Counted from the first letter of the stretch, positions 8,452 through 17,652 are shown. The stretch: DNA of 64,000 nucleotides from Glycomyces artemisiae (GCF_003002955.1 NZ_PVTJ01000006.1:62001-126000); one strand, 5' to 3'. Notes: a model not told the origin generated them from the letters alone. Numbers and translations are program-made.

Positions 8452-10722
8452 ATGGATCAGCCCGTAGCCGCATCGGAACACCTTCCGCCGCAAGCCCCTC
8501 CGCCTCCCGCGGACCGACCCGGCCGCCGCGCCGAGGTCACCGCCAAGTCCGTCCAGATCGTCCTGCTGTGCCTCGGCGGGCTCCTGCTCACCGCCGGGGT
8601 CATCGTCTTCACCGCCGTCGCCTGGCGCCAGCTCGGCGACGGCGGACGGCTCACCATCCTCGCCGGGACCACCGGCCTGCTCATGGCCGTCCCGTTCGCG
8701 CTCACCAGGTCCCGCCTGTGGGCGACCGCCGAGACCCTCGCGGCCACCGCCACGCTCGCGCTGTGGTGCTCCGCACTCGCCGGGTACTACCTGTACCTGC
8801 CGAGCGGCACCGGCCTCACCGCCGTGTCCGTCGCCCGCTGGACCGCGGCCGTCCTCGTCGCCGCGACCCTCTACCGGATCGCCGCCCGCGTCGCCGCCCC
8901 CGCCTGGGCGCTGCTCCCCCTCGCCGCGACCGGCGCCGCGTTCGCCGCCTTCGGCGACGCCCTCGAAGCCGCACTCCACATGGGCGCCATCGGGCTCCTC
9001 CTCGCCGGCGCCGCCTGGACCGTGAAAGCCGCCCCGACCCGCCACGCGGGCGCCGACCAGTAGTCCGCGCGCGTGCTCCTCGCCGCAGGGATCACCACGG
9101 TCTTCCTCGCAGGCATGCGGGCCGCCTTCGGCCTCGACGCCGCGATCCTGCCGGTGGCGGCGGCAACCGGCTGCCTCCTCGCCGCCGCGTGCATGCTCGC
9201 AACCGCCCACGCCCGCTTCGCAGGAGCCTCCACCGCGGCCGTCGCAGTCCTCGGCTCGGCAGCCGGCGCGCTCACCATCGCCTCGTGGGTCCTCGCACTC
9301 CGTTCCCTGGAGCCGCTGGTCGCGCTCCCCGCATTCGGCCTCTCGGCGGTCGCGGTCATCCTGGCCGCCTCCTGGACCGACCCGAACGGCTACGAGCGCC
9401 TGCCGCTCGGTGCGGCCGCCAGTGCGGTCACCGCTTCGCTCGCGGTGCTCGGCGCGGTGATCACCGATGCGTACGAGCTGACGGCGTTCTTCGCCGCCGC
9501 GGTGCTCTCGCTCGCCGTCTCCTTCATCTTCCCCGCAGCGCTCGCAGACGCCCTCCGCAAGGGCGCCATGGTCATCGGCGCCTCGGTGTTGGCCTGGTGC
9601 ACGTTCGTGAGCGCCACGGCGCTGCCGGTCGCCTACGGGGCCGAGCCGAACCCGCTGGTGCAGTGGGAGGTTCCGGCGATCGCGGTCGGGAGCGCGGTCG
9701 GCGCCTTCCTCGTCGCCAAGGGCTGGCGGCGCGACTTCCTGGCGCTGGCCGCGGCCACGGCCGCCATGAGCGCAGGGGCGCTGGCCGGGAGGTCGGCCGC
9801 ATCCCTGGCCGCGGTCGCGGCGCTGGCGGTGTTCGTGGCGTTCACCTCGCCCGGCACGGGCCGCAGAGTCCTGGGGTGGACGGCGGCGTACCCGGCGGTC
9901 ACCGCGGCGGCGCTGGCGTGGGCTTACCGTCCAGCGACGAACGACCTCGATCCCGGGCCGGCCCTGGCGGTCGCGGTCGGGGTCGTCTCGGTGCCGCTCG
10001 CGGCGACCTGGTTCGTTCGCCGCGGCGGCGACAGCAGCGGCCACCGCGGCCGCGCGGATTTGGTGTGGGGCCGGGTCGGCGCGCACTCCATGATCGGGGT
10101 GTACCTGGTGTGGCTCACCGGGATCGCGCTGGCAGACGGGATCGGCCTGGACACGCCATTGGGGTTCACGGCCTACGCGGGCGCACTGGCGGCGGCCGCG
10201 ATCGCGAACCCGGCGAAGCGGCTCGGGCATGTGCTCGGCTCGTGCGCCTCGATGGTCGTTGCCGCGCTCATGTTCGCCGCGTACGGCGGGGCGACCGCCG
10301 TCGAGTGGTACACCGTGCCGCCTGCCGTCGTGCTGGTCGGCTTGGGACTGTGGCTGCTGCGGCGGGACGCGGCGACGAGCTCGTGGCTCGCGCTGGGCCC
10401 GGCGCTCGCGGTGGGCTTCGGCCCGTCGCTGGTCATGGCGCTCGGGCCAGAGGGCGACCCTTGGCGCCGGATCACGGTCGGCGCGGCCGCCGTGGCGGTG
10501 CTGATGGCGGGCGCCTGGCGGCGCTGGCAGGCGCCGCTGGTCCTCGGGGCGGTGGTGTTGACGGCCTTGGCGGTCAACGAGATCGCCCTGGTGTGGAGCG
10601 CGGTCCCCAAGTGGATCCCGCTCTCGATCGGCGGCGCGGTCCTCATCGCCGCGGGCGCGACCTTGGAGCAGCGGCGCCGCGACCTCGCCCGGATCGGCCG
10701 GTCGCTCAAGGCCATGCGCTGA
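8452..10722 (+). pseudogene. SCO7613-family multi-spanning membrane protein interrupted by an in-frame amber codon
   Basis: One continuous frame of about 756 codons is broken by TAG at 9061-9063. Upstream: MDQPVAASEH, a Pro-rich segment and four or five hydrophobic helices (VQIVLLCLGGLLLTAGVIVF; LALWCSALAGYYLYLP). Downstream, possibly restarting at GTG 9073, about 14 more helices ending in RRRDLARIGRSLKAMR. The intact paralogue at 11846-14437 aligns through the stop without a gap: DLWASRLL there against DQ-stop-SARVLL here, so a Trp codon (TGG) is replaced by TAG. This copy lacks the N-terminal zinc ribbon. Options are a pseudogene, a sequencing error, a split gene, or readthrough. No function is known for the family. 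Confidence 0.7.
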
Positions 10723-10740
10723 CGCTTGTCGGGGACATGG

Positions 10741-10775
10741 AAGGGCCCTCGCATCGGGATGGTGCGGGGGTCCTT
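10741..10775 (+). terminator. Terminator after the interrupted membrane-protein gene
   Basis: AAGGGCCCTCGCA and TGCGGGGGTCCTT pair over 13 positions as RNA (two G-U wobbles) with a 9-nt loop, 18 nt after the stop, followed by GCTGCTTG. Confidence 0.75.
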
Positions 10776-11590
10776 GCTGCTTGCGGGTGGGGTGGGGGTT
10801 GGGGTTCGTGCGGGCGGCGACGAGAGGGTGGACGGTGGGCCGGGGTGGGGCGGGTTGCCTTGGGGCCGTGGGGGTCCGGGGGTGGAACGTGAGGATGTTC
10901 CCCGCGTGTGGGTGATGACAGTGGCACCTGGTGCGAGGGATGATTGGGGTACGCACAGGGACAGGGAAATCGTACAGGTGTCGGGCGGTGCAAGCAGACT
11001 AAGCCAAGCCTCTGGCCGACCGGCAAACCAGACGATCTCCGAGGCAGTGTCGCCGACGCAAGGTGTCGGGCCGACGGCAGATCTCATCCCCGCAGTGCTA
11101 TCGGGACCCGCAGCAGTCAACCACCCCCACGGGGGCATGGTGATCGGGCGGGGGACCCGGGGAAGGGATCACCTCGACCCCGGGCGGTGTCCGCTACGAG
11201 GCACACGACCGGACCACCAAGCGACCGACAGGCCGAACACACACCGCACGCAGCGACCGCGCATGGAGAAGCAGTGCCGCACCCGGCCGGGCATTCGAGG
11301 ACCCGGCACCGCGACACCACCCCCACACGCGCAGACCCGCACCCCTGCGGCCACGGCCCACCCACCGCACCACCCCGACACGGGCGCCAGCCTGCCCACA
11401 GGGACACACTCTCCTGACACGGGCGAAGCCTGCCCGGACGGGCGCACTCTCCCGACGGGCAGCCAACGCGCCCACCGGGAAGCAATATCCGCCAGGCGCA
11501 CCCGCGACCCGGGGGAGCGACACCGGACAGCCGGCCGTCCAGGAGTGGAAGTCGGCGGCGACACACCACATGAGGAGGTGAATCAACCAC
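10776..11590 (+). other. Long non-coding stretch with strand-biased composition
   Basis: About 0.8 kb with no supportable gene on either strand. Open frames exist but their translations are low-complexity Arg/Pro or Cys/Gly/Val strings without domains. From about 11230 to 11480 the plus strand is strikingly rich in C and A (CACCCC, CACGC runs). A direct repeat (11377-11460) and inverted repeats such as GGTGATC/GATCACC (around 11139-11175) are present. I recognise no mobile-element remnant. Confidence 0.5.
11377..11460 (+). repeat. Two degenerate tandem copies of a 38-39 bp unit plus a partial third
   Basis: Unit 1 (11377-11415) and unit 2 (11416-11453) both begin GACACGGGCG, continue AGCCTGCCC and end CACTCTCC; a third unit starts GACGGGC at 11454. 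Non-coding; looks like a decayed duplication. Confidence 0.6.
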
Positions 11591-11824
11591 ATGGGCGTCC
11601 CTAGCGCGGTTCCGTCAGATCCGAATCGCCCTGACACCGGGAGAAGGGATATCGACTTCCCGGATTTGGCGGTGCAGGCTTCCGCTTTTGGGATTCCAAG
11701 GGGAGCGCGTGGGTGGTCCGTTTGGAGGAAACCTGAAGAATACGGGGTCCCTGACGAGGCCGCAGGGCGGTCGGGTTGTGGGACGTGCACAACTGGCGCC
11801 CGTTTTGTGCCGTGCTTGATTTGA
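11591..11824 (+). CDS. Possible 77-codon small ORF with an ideal ribosome-binding site
   Basis: ATG at 11591 is preceded by AGGAGGTGA (11573-11581), a nine-base match to the anti-Shine-Dalgarno sequence, at 9-nt spacing. The product is hydrophilic with no domain I recognise. Its C-terminal half includes VWRKPEEYGVPDEA; the corresponding frame before the first paralogue reads VWRNPRKTGRPDGA, with third-position changes at the shared Pro and Ala codons. The frame before the first copy has no ribosome site, so coding status is doubtful; the DNA may be conserved for another reason. Confidence 0.3.
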   Translation: MGVPSAVPSDPNRPDTGRRDIDFPDLAVQASAFGIPRGARGWSVWRKPEEYGVPDEAAGRSGCGTCTTGARFVPCLI

Positions 11825-11845
11825 CAGGCCCAGCACACTGTGCAC
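11711..11845 (+). promoter_or_regulatory. Upstream module shared by the two SCO7613-type paralogues, copy 2
   Basis: Blocks GTTTGGAGGAA (11719-11729), ACGGGG, GCCCGTTTTGT (about 11799-11809), TTTGACA (11820-11826) and ACACTGTGC (11835-11843) match copy 1 at 8318-8451; the distance from the GTTTGGAGG block to the ATG is about 126 bp here and 125 bp there. It indicates duplication together with the regulatory region, or a shared regulator or RNA leader. Confidence 0.45.
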
Positions 11846-14437
11846 ATGACGACGTACAACTGCCCCCGCTGCGGGCGTCCATCGACGGCCGCCGGGTGCG
11901 CCGCCTGCGGGCGCGGACCCGAGCCGCTGCTGCAGCGGCTCGGCGACCTCGACGCGGTCCTGGCGTCGATGCCCACCGCCCTCACCAGCCGCGCCGCCGT
12001 GGAGGCGGAGCGGATCGAGGTGCTCGACGGCCTCCGCGAGGTGGCCGCCGGATATCTCGCCGAAGCCGAGCGGCAGGCCCAGGCCGCTCCGGCGCCGCAA
12101 GTGCCGCAGACGCCCGCGCACGGCACTCCGCAGGCGGCACCGGCCGCCGCCGCGCCCTACGCGCCCCAGCCGCACACGCCGCCCAGCGGCGCACCGGCCG
12201 CCTACCTTCCCCCGCCGCCTCCGCCTCCGGGCGGGGAGGTCGGGACGAAGACCGTGCAGACCGTGCTGCTGAGCCTCGGCGGGCTGCTCGTCGCCGCCGC
12301 GCTCATCATCTTCACGGCCGTGGCCTGGCGCAACATGGGCAACGGGGGCCGGGCCGCGGTGCTGAGCATCGCGACGATCCTGCTGCTCGCGGTGCCGTTC
12401 CCGTTCAAGCGGTTCAAGCTGTGGGCCACCGCCGAGACGTTCGCCGCGCTCGGCGCGCTCGCGCTGTGGTGCACGACCCTCGCGGGCTACTACCTGTACC
12501 GCCCGCCGGGCACCGACTTCGGGCCCGACACCGTGGGCGCCTGGACCGCCGGAGTCCTGGCCGTGCTCGCCGCCTACCGCGGCGCGTCGCGGCTGAGCGC
12601 CACGAGCTGGGCGATGCTCCCGCTGGCCGCGATCGGCGCCTCGTACGCCGCCGCGAGCGACCTCGGCCTCGCCGTCATCCTCATGCTCACCATCGCGCTC
12701 GCCCTCGGCATCGCCGCGTGGCTGACCGCCCGCTTCCCGGGCCGGTACGCGCGCTCGGACCTGTGGGCCTCCCGCCTCCTCACCTGCGCGGCAGTGGTCG
12801 CCGCGTGCTCGGCCGGGCTGCGGGCCGCGTTCGGGCTCGACGACCCGGTCGTCCCGCCCGTCGCCGCCGCCGTCGCCGTGCTCGCCGCCGCGAACCTCGT
12901 CGGCGTAGGCTTCGCGAAGCGGCTGCGCGTCTCCACCACGTCGATGCTCATCGCCGCCTCGGCGGCCGGGTCGCTCGTGCTGTGCGCATGGACGCTCGCC
13001 GTCCGCTCCGACTCGGGCGAGCTGGCCGTGCCGTCGCTCGCGCTCCTCGCCGCCGCGTTCGTCCCCTTCGCCACCGCCGGGTCGCGCGACTACAAGTGGG
13101 GCTTCGCGCTCGCGCAGGGCGCCGGACTCGCCGCGCTCGTGGCCTTCGCCACCGTCGCGTTCGACGCGCCGGACCTGAGCGCCTACTTCGCCGTGTTCCT
13201 CGCCGCCCGCCTGGTCGCGCCGCTTCTCGGCGAGCCGCTCGGGGAGCCGCTGCGGATCGCCTCCTACCTGGTCGGCGCGGGGACCGCGCTCGCGGCCTCG
13301 CTCATCACGCTCGGCGGCCTCGGCGTGCTGTGGTTCGGCGCCGAACCGGCCGGGGTGTTCACATGGGAGATCCCGATCGTCCTGGTGGCCTTGGCGTTCG
13401 CGGCAGTGCTGCTGCCGGTGCGGTTCCGCGTCCAGGGCGCGGCGCTCGCGCTCACGTTCGCGGTCGTCTCCACCTCGATCCTGCTGTGGCACAGCGACCC
13501 CGAGCAGTGGGACGCGGTGCCGTTCATCGGCTTCACGCTGTGCGCGGTCGTCGGCCTCGTCACGGCCCTCGCCTCCCGCACGCTCGCGGGCCGGTGCTGC
13601 GGCTGGGTCGCCCTCGCGGTGTGGGCCCCGATCGCGGCCCTCGCGGCCTCCGACTCGCGCTCGATCGACCCCGGTGAAGGCTGGGTCCCGTTCTGGCTCA
13701 CCGTGACCGCCGCCGCGATGCTCGCCGTCGCCGCGGGCGCGCCGCGGCGCAGCCGCCCCGACCGGGTCCTGGGCTCGGTCCTCGCTCACGTCGTCGCCGC
13801 CGTCTCCGTGATCGGCGGCCTGTTCCCGTGGGTCGAGGCGGTCTGGGAGGGCTCGGACCTGCGGCTGTTCCTGCCCGCCCAGTTCGGGGTGTACACGCTG
13901 GCGCTCGCGGGGACCGCGCTCATGGTGCCGGTCCGCAAGTGGGGCTACATCATCGCGGCCCTGTGCACCGGCACCGTCGGCTGGTGGCTGCTGCTGGCCG
14001 CGCAGGAGGTGCAGACCCTTGAGTTCTTCACTGCGCCTCCGGCCGCGGTCCTGTTCCTCATCGGCCTGTGGCGCTTGGAGAAGCGCCCGCAGACCGGGTC
14101 GTGGGCGACGCTCGCCGTGCCGATCCTCATCGGCATCGGGCCCTCGCTGCTGCTCGCGCTCGGCGACGGCGAACCGGCCCGCCGCGTCGGCGTGGGGGCC
14201 GCCGCCATCGCGGTCATCATCGCGGGACTGGGACGCCGCTGGCAGGCGCCGCTGGTGCTCGGGTCGATCGCGCTCGCGGTGCTCACGATCAACGAGCTGT
14301 CGCTGGTGTGGGACTACATCCCGGTGTGGATCCCGCCCGCGATCGGCGGCGTCGTCCTCATCGGCGCGGGCGCGACGTTCGAGAAGCGTCGCCGCGACCT
14401 CGCCCGGATCAGGCAGGGACTGAAAGCGATGCGATGA
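11846..14437 (+). CDS. SCO7613-family multi-spanning membrane protein with N-terminal zinc ribbon
   Basis: About 863 residues. The N-terminus has a Cys4 zinc ribbon (CPRCGRPSTAAGCAACG), then a helical segment (LLQRLGDLDAVLASMPTAL), an Ala/Pro-rich linker to about residue 130, and then roughly 20 hydrophobic helices to the C-terminus, which ends EKRRRDLARIRQGLKAMR. The first helices (LLSLGGLLVAAALIIFTAVAW) and FKLWATAETFAALGALALWC match the interrupted paralogue closely. This is the actinobacterial family named for SCO7613; its function is unknown. A GTG two codons upstream (11840) is an alternative start. The zinc ribbon must be translated from the very first residues, which fixes the start. 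Confidence 0.75.
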   Translation: MTTYNCPRCGRPSTAAGCAACGRGPEPLLQRLGDLDAVLASMPTALTSRAAVEAERIEVLDGLREVAAGYLAEAERQAQAAPAPQVPQTPAHGTPQAAPAAAAPYAPQPHTPPSGAPAAYLPPPPPPPGGEVGTKTVQTVLLSLGGLLVAAALIIFTAVAWRNMGNGGRAAVLSIATILLLAVPFPFKRFKLWATAETFAALGALALWCTTLAGYYLYRPPGTDFGPDTVGAWTAGVLAVLAAYRGASRLSATSWAMLPLAAIGASYAAASDLGLAVILMLTIALALGIAAWLTARFPGRYARSDLWASRLLTCAAVVAACSAGLRAAFGLDDPVVPPVAAAVAVLAAANLVGVGFAKRLRVSTTSMLIAASAAGSLVLCAWTLAVRSDSGELAVPSLALLAAAFVPFATAGSRDYKWGFALAQGAGLAALVAFATVAFDAPDLSAYFAVFLAARLVAPLLGEPLGEPLRIASYLVGAGTALAASLITLGGLGVLWFGAEPAGVFTWEIPIVLVALAFAAVLLPVRFRVQGAALALTFAVVSTSILLWHSDPEQWDAVPFIGFTLCAVVGLVTALASRTLAGRCCGWVALAVWAPIAALAASDSRSIDPGEGWVPFWLTVTAAAMLAVAAGAPRRSRPDRVLGSVLAHVVAAVSVIGGLFPWVEAVWEGSDLRLFLPAQFGVYTLALAGTALMVPVRKWGYIIAALCTGTVGWWLLLAAQEVQTLEFFTAPPAAVLFLIGLWRLEKRPQTGSWATLAVPILIGIGPSLLLALGDGEPARRVGVGAAAIAVIIAGLGRRWQAPLVLGSIALAVLTINELSLVWDYIPVWIPPAIGGVVLIGAGATFEKRRRDLARIRQGLKAMR

Positions 14438-14483
14438 GGATGCAACCGATCAGCGCTTCGCGGCGTCTGAATGAGTAGCACCG

Positions 14484-14514
14484 GGCGCGGCGGTCCCACC
14501 AGGACCGCCGCGCC
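14484..14514. terminator. Bidirectional terminator between the membrane-protein gene and dxs
   Basis: Perfect 13-bp stem GGCGCGGCGGTCC / GGACCGCCGCGCC with loop CACCA, centred between two convergent genes, so it can serve both. Confidence 0.85.
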
Positions 14515-14529
14515 GCTCTGCGTCTACGG

Positions 14530-16455
14530 CTAGTGGTGGTGGTGCGCTTCGGCTTCGCCGCGGCGGTGGACCTCGGCGGCGAGGCGCTCGGCGATCGCCG
14601 CGGGCGTGAGCCCCAGGTCCTCCAGCAGCTCGCCGCGGGAGCCGTGCGGGTGCCAGCCGCGCTCGACGGCGAAGTCCACGAGCGGGGTCTCGTCGCCGGA
14701 GTCGCGCAGGGCCTGCGCGAGCGCGTCCCCGAAGCCGCCGGTGCGGATGCCGTCCTCGACGGTGGCGACGAGCGGGTACTGGCCTGCGAGCTTCACGAGC
14801 GCGTCCGGGACCGGGGAGATCCAGCGCGGGTCCACCACGGTGGCGCGGATGCCTTGGGCCGCAAGGAGGGACGCGGCCTCGACCGCCGTCCCGGCGAGGG
14901 AGCCGCACGCGGTGATCAGGAGCTCGTCGTCCTCGTGCTTGACGAGCACGTCGAGTCCTTCGTGGACGTCGACGGCGGCGATGTCCTGCTCGGGCACCGC
15001 GCCGGTGGGCCAGCGCAGCATCGTCGGCCCGTCGTCCACGGTGAGCGCCTCGGCGAACTCCTCGCGGAGCGTGGCGGCGTCGCGCGGCGCGGCGATGCGC
15101 AGGCCGGGGACGACGCGGAAGATCGAGGTGTCCCAGATGCCGTAGTGGCTGGGCCCGTCGGGGCCGGTGATCCCGGCCCGGTCGAGCACGAACGTCACCG
15201 GCAGCTTGTGCATGGCGACGTCGAGCACGGTCTGGTCGAACGCGCGGTTCATGAACGTGGAGTACACGGCCACGACGGGGTGCATGCCGTTCATGGCGAG
15301 CCCGGCCGCGGAGGTGACGGCGTGCTGCTCGGCGATGCCGACGTCGAAGACGCGGTTCGGGTGCAGCTTCATGAGCTTGTCGACGCCCGTGGGGCCGGGC
15401 ATGGCCGCGGTGATCGCGACGACCTCGGGGCGCAGGTTCGCCTGGGCGACGAGCTCGTCGGCGAACACGCCGGTCCAGCGGCGCTTGGAGGAGCCGACGG
15501 GCTCGCCGGTGATCGGGTCGAACGCGGGCGGGGAGTGCATCTGCTCGGCCTCGTCGGCGCGGGCGGGGGCCCAGCCGCGGCCCTTCTCGGTGAGGGCGTG
15601 GACGATGACGGGGCCGCCGAAGCCCTTGGCGCGCTCCAGGGCGAGGGTGAGCTCGCCGAGGTCGTGGCCGTCGACGGGGCCGACGTACTTGATGCCGAGG
15701 TCGGAGAACATGCCCTGGGGGGCGAGGGCGTCCTTGAGGCCGGTCTTGGCGGCGTGGAGGCCCGCGTAGGCGGCGCGGCCGAACACGGGGATGCGCTCGA
15801 CGAGCTCCTGGATCTTGCGGAGCGCGGGCTCGTAGCCGGGGTTGAGGCGCAGGGCCGAGAGGCGCTTGGCGAGGCCGCCGACGGTGGGCGCGTAGGAGCG
15901 GCCGTTGTCGTTGACGACGATGACGAGCTTGAGGTCGTCGCGGGCGGCGATGTTGTTCAGGGCCTCCCAGCACATGCCGCCGGTGAGCGCGCCGTCGCCG
16001 ACGAGGGCCACGACGTGGCGGTCGGAGCCGGAGAGCGCGTGGGCCTTCGCGAGGCCGTCGGCGTACGAGAGGGACGTGGAGGCGTGGGAGTTCTCGACGA
16101 GGTCGTGGGGCGACTCGGCCCGGCTGGGGTAGCCGGTGAGGCCGCCGCGCCCGCGCAGGCCCGCGAAGTCGCCGGCGCGGCCGGTGAGGGCCTTGTGGAC
16201 GTACGACTGGTGGCCGGTGTCGAAGACGACCTGGTCGTGGGGGGAGTCGAAGACCCGGTGGATCGCCATGGTGAGCTCGACGACCCCGAGGTTGGGGCCG
16301 ATGTGGCCGCCGGTCCTGGCGACCGCGTCGACGAGGAACCGGCGCAGCTCGTCGGCGAGCTCCGGGAGGTCGTCCTCGTCCAGCGACTTGAAATCGGCCA
16401 GTGCGCCGATGCTCGACAGCAGCGGGCCCATCTCGGGTTCGTCGTGCGGGTTCAT
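14530..16455 (-). CDS. dxs: 1-deoxy-D-xylulose-5-phosphate synthase
   Basis: Thiamine-diphosphate-dependent condensation of pyruvate and glyceraldehyde 3-phosphate, first step of the MEP isoprenoid pathway. About 641 residues. Near the N-terminus RTGGHIGPNLGVVELTMAIH and DTGHQSYVHKALTGR carry the catalytic and ThDP-contacting His residues; GDGALTGGMCWEALNNIA is the ThDP/Mg motif; transketolase pyrimidine-domain motifs GIAEQHAV and YSTFMNRAFDQ follow. I take the ATG at 16455 (MNPHDEPEMG); the ATG at 16431 (MGPLLSSIG) aligns even better with typical family N-termini, and neither has a strong ribosome site. The protein ends in HHHH, apparently natural. Confidence 0.94.
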   Translation of the reverse strand: MNPHDEPEMGPLLSSIGALADFKSLDEDDLPELADELRRFLVDAVARTGGHIGPNLGVVELTMAIHRVFDSPHDQVVFDTGHQSYVHKALTGRAGDFAGLRGRGGLTGYPSRAESPHDLVENSHASTSLSYADGLAKAHALSGSDRHVVALVGDGALTGGMCWEALNNIAARDDLKLVIVVNDNGRSYAPTVGGLAKRLSALRLNPGYEPALRKIQELVERIPVFGRAAYAGLHAAKTGLKDALAPQGMFSDLGIKYVGPVDGHDLGELTLALERAKGFGGPVIVHALTEKGRGWAPARADEAEQMHSPPAFDPITGEPVGSSKRRWTGVFADELVAQANLRPEVVAITAAMPGPTGVDKLMKLHPNRVFDVGIAEQHAVTSAAGLAMNGMHPVVAVYSTFMNRAFDQTVLDVAMHKLPVTFVLDRAGITGPDGPSHYGIWDTSIFRVVPGLRIAAPRDAATLREEFAEALTVDDGPTMLRWPTGAVPEQDIAAVDVHEGLDVLVKHEDDELLITACGSLAGTAVEAASLLAAQGIRATVVDPRWISPVPDALVKLAGQYPLVATVEDGIRTGGFGDALAQALRDSGDETPLVDFAVERGWHPHGSRGELLEDLGLTPAAIAERLAAEVHRRGEAEAHHHH

Positions 16456-16665
16456 AACGCGGAAGTCTATCCGCGGCACCGCCTGGAGGGAACCTCAGCG
16501 AGTGCGCCTGGGACGTGTCTCATGGGGGTCCGGGGGCCGTGATCAGGGAGTCATTCCGGGGCCGCGGGGCGGTCACGGTCCCGACGGGCGGCCGTCACGG
16601 CGGCAGGTGTACGACGGAGTCCGCAGCCGGGCACCGGAAATTCATCCGAAGGAGGGACACCAGAC

Positions 16666-16731
16666 GTGACTGTCGGAAAGCGGTCAGTCCCCGAAAGGGA
16701 CACGCCGGGCGAAAGCCCGGCCCCTCCGTGA
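16666..16731 (+). CDS. Possible 21-residue leader peptide upstream of the deaminase-like gene
   Basis: GTG at 16666 follows AAGGAGGG (16649-16656) at 9-nt spacing and the frame closes at TGA 16729-16731, 21 bp before the next gene. The peptide is charged and Pro-rich (ends GESPAPP). Two adjacent GAAA-loop hairpins lie inside it: GTCCC-CGAAA-GGGAC (16687-16701) and GCCGGGC-GAAA-GCCCGGC (16704-16721). It could be a leader with an attenuator-like structure, or chance. The rest of the 297-bp gap between dxs and 16753 shows nothing I can name. Confidence 0.25.
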   Translation: MTVGKRSVPERDTPGESPAPP

Positions 16732-16752
16732 TCGGAATGTGATCATCCCAAC

Positions 16753-17652
16753 ATGGACCTCATCGACCTGCACCAGAACACGGAATGGCCCGCGCGCCTC
16801 GATCAGGTGTTGAGCTCCTCCCCGGTGGACTGGGGCGACCGGCGCGACAGCGTGCGGGACGTCGCGCCGGGGCTGGCCCGGCTCCAGCGGATGTCCGCGG
16901 TGCCGCGGTTCGACCTGGACGTGGTGGACCCGGAGGTCTACGAGGGCATCCTGGTCGACGCGCTGGCGGCGGCGGCGCGCGGGGGCGCCGTCTACACCGA
17001 GCTGCGGCTGCCGCAGGAGTCGGTGGTGTACCCGCAGTTCATGGAGCGGTTCGAGGCGGCGCGGGAGCGGGTCGCGGAGGACTACCCGGAGTTCGACGCG
17101 GGCGCGGTGCTGTCGATGAACCTGTGGGACCCGATGCTGCGGGAGCTGTGCGACGCGTTCGCGGACGCGGCGGCGGCGGGCCTGTCGGGCGTGGAGATCA
17201 TCTACGTCCCGTATGCGGCCGAGGCGGACTGGTCGCGGGGCCGGGTGGTGGCCGAGGCGGCGGGCGCGGCGGGCCTGGGGGTGACGGTCCCGGCGGGGGC
17301 GTTCAACGCCTCGAACCTGGCGGTGCTCGCGGAGATCGAGGAGATCGGGCGGATCGGGCACGCCGTGGGGGCGGCGAGCGACCCGGGGATCATGCGGCTC
17401 CTCGCGGAGCGGAACGTGACGGTCGAGGTGTGCCTGACGTCGGCGGTGGTGCTGGGGATGGTGCCCGCACTGGAGGCGCACCCGCTGCCGCGGTTCCTGG
17501 AGGCGGGGATCGCAGTGGTGCTCGGGACGGACTCGCCGATGCGGATGGGCACCAACATCGCCGGGGAGTACGAGAAGGCCCGCAAGCTCGGGCTGAGCGA
17601 CGGGGACCTGGCGGACCTGACGGCGCGCGCGAAGGCGGCCCGGCTGAAGTAG
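16753..17652 (+). CDS. Adenosine-deaminase-like protein lacking key catalytic residues
   Basis: 299 residues aligning along the C-terminal two thirds with adenosine deaminases: YTELRLPQE, RIGHAVGAA, VEVCLTSA, HPLPRFLEAGIAVVLGTDSP. Compared with the E. coli Add pattern, the zinc motif HxH at the N-terminus is DLHQN (second His lost), the HAGE motif is PAGA (zinc His and catalytic Glu lost), and TDDP is TDSP. The GHG-type His and the first Asp remain. It is also shorter than most enzymes of the family (about 330-350). I infer it is not an ordinary deaminase; it could bind a ligand, have changed chemistry, or be a decayed copy. Start ATG 16753 has a weak ribosome site. Confidence 0.7.
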   Translation: MDLIDLHQNTEWPARLDQVLSSSPVDWGDRRDSVRDVAPGLARLQRMSAVPRFDLDVVDPEVYEGILVDALAAAARGGAVYTELRLPQESVVYPQFMERFEAARERVAEDYPEFDAGAVLSMNLWDPMLRELCDAFADAAAAGLSGVEIIYVPYAAEADWSRGRVVAEAAGAAGLGVTVPAGAFNASNLAVLAEIEEIGRIGHAVGAASDPGIMRLLAERNVTVEVCLTSAVVLGMVPALEAHPLPRFLEAGIAVVLGTDSPMRMGTNIAGEYEKARKLGLSDGDLADLTARAKAARLK

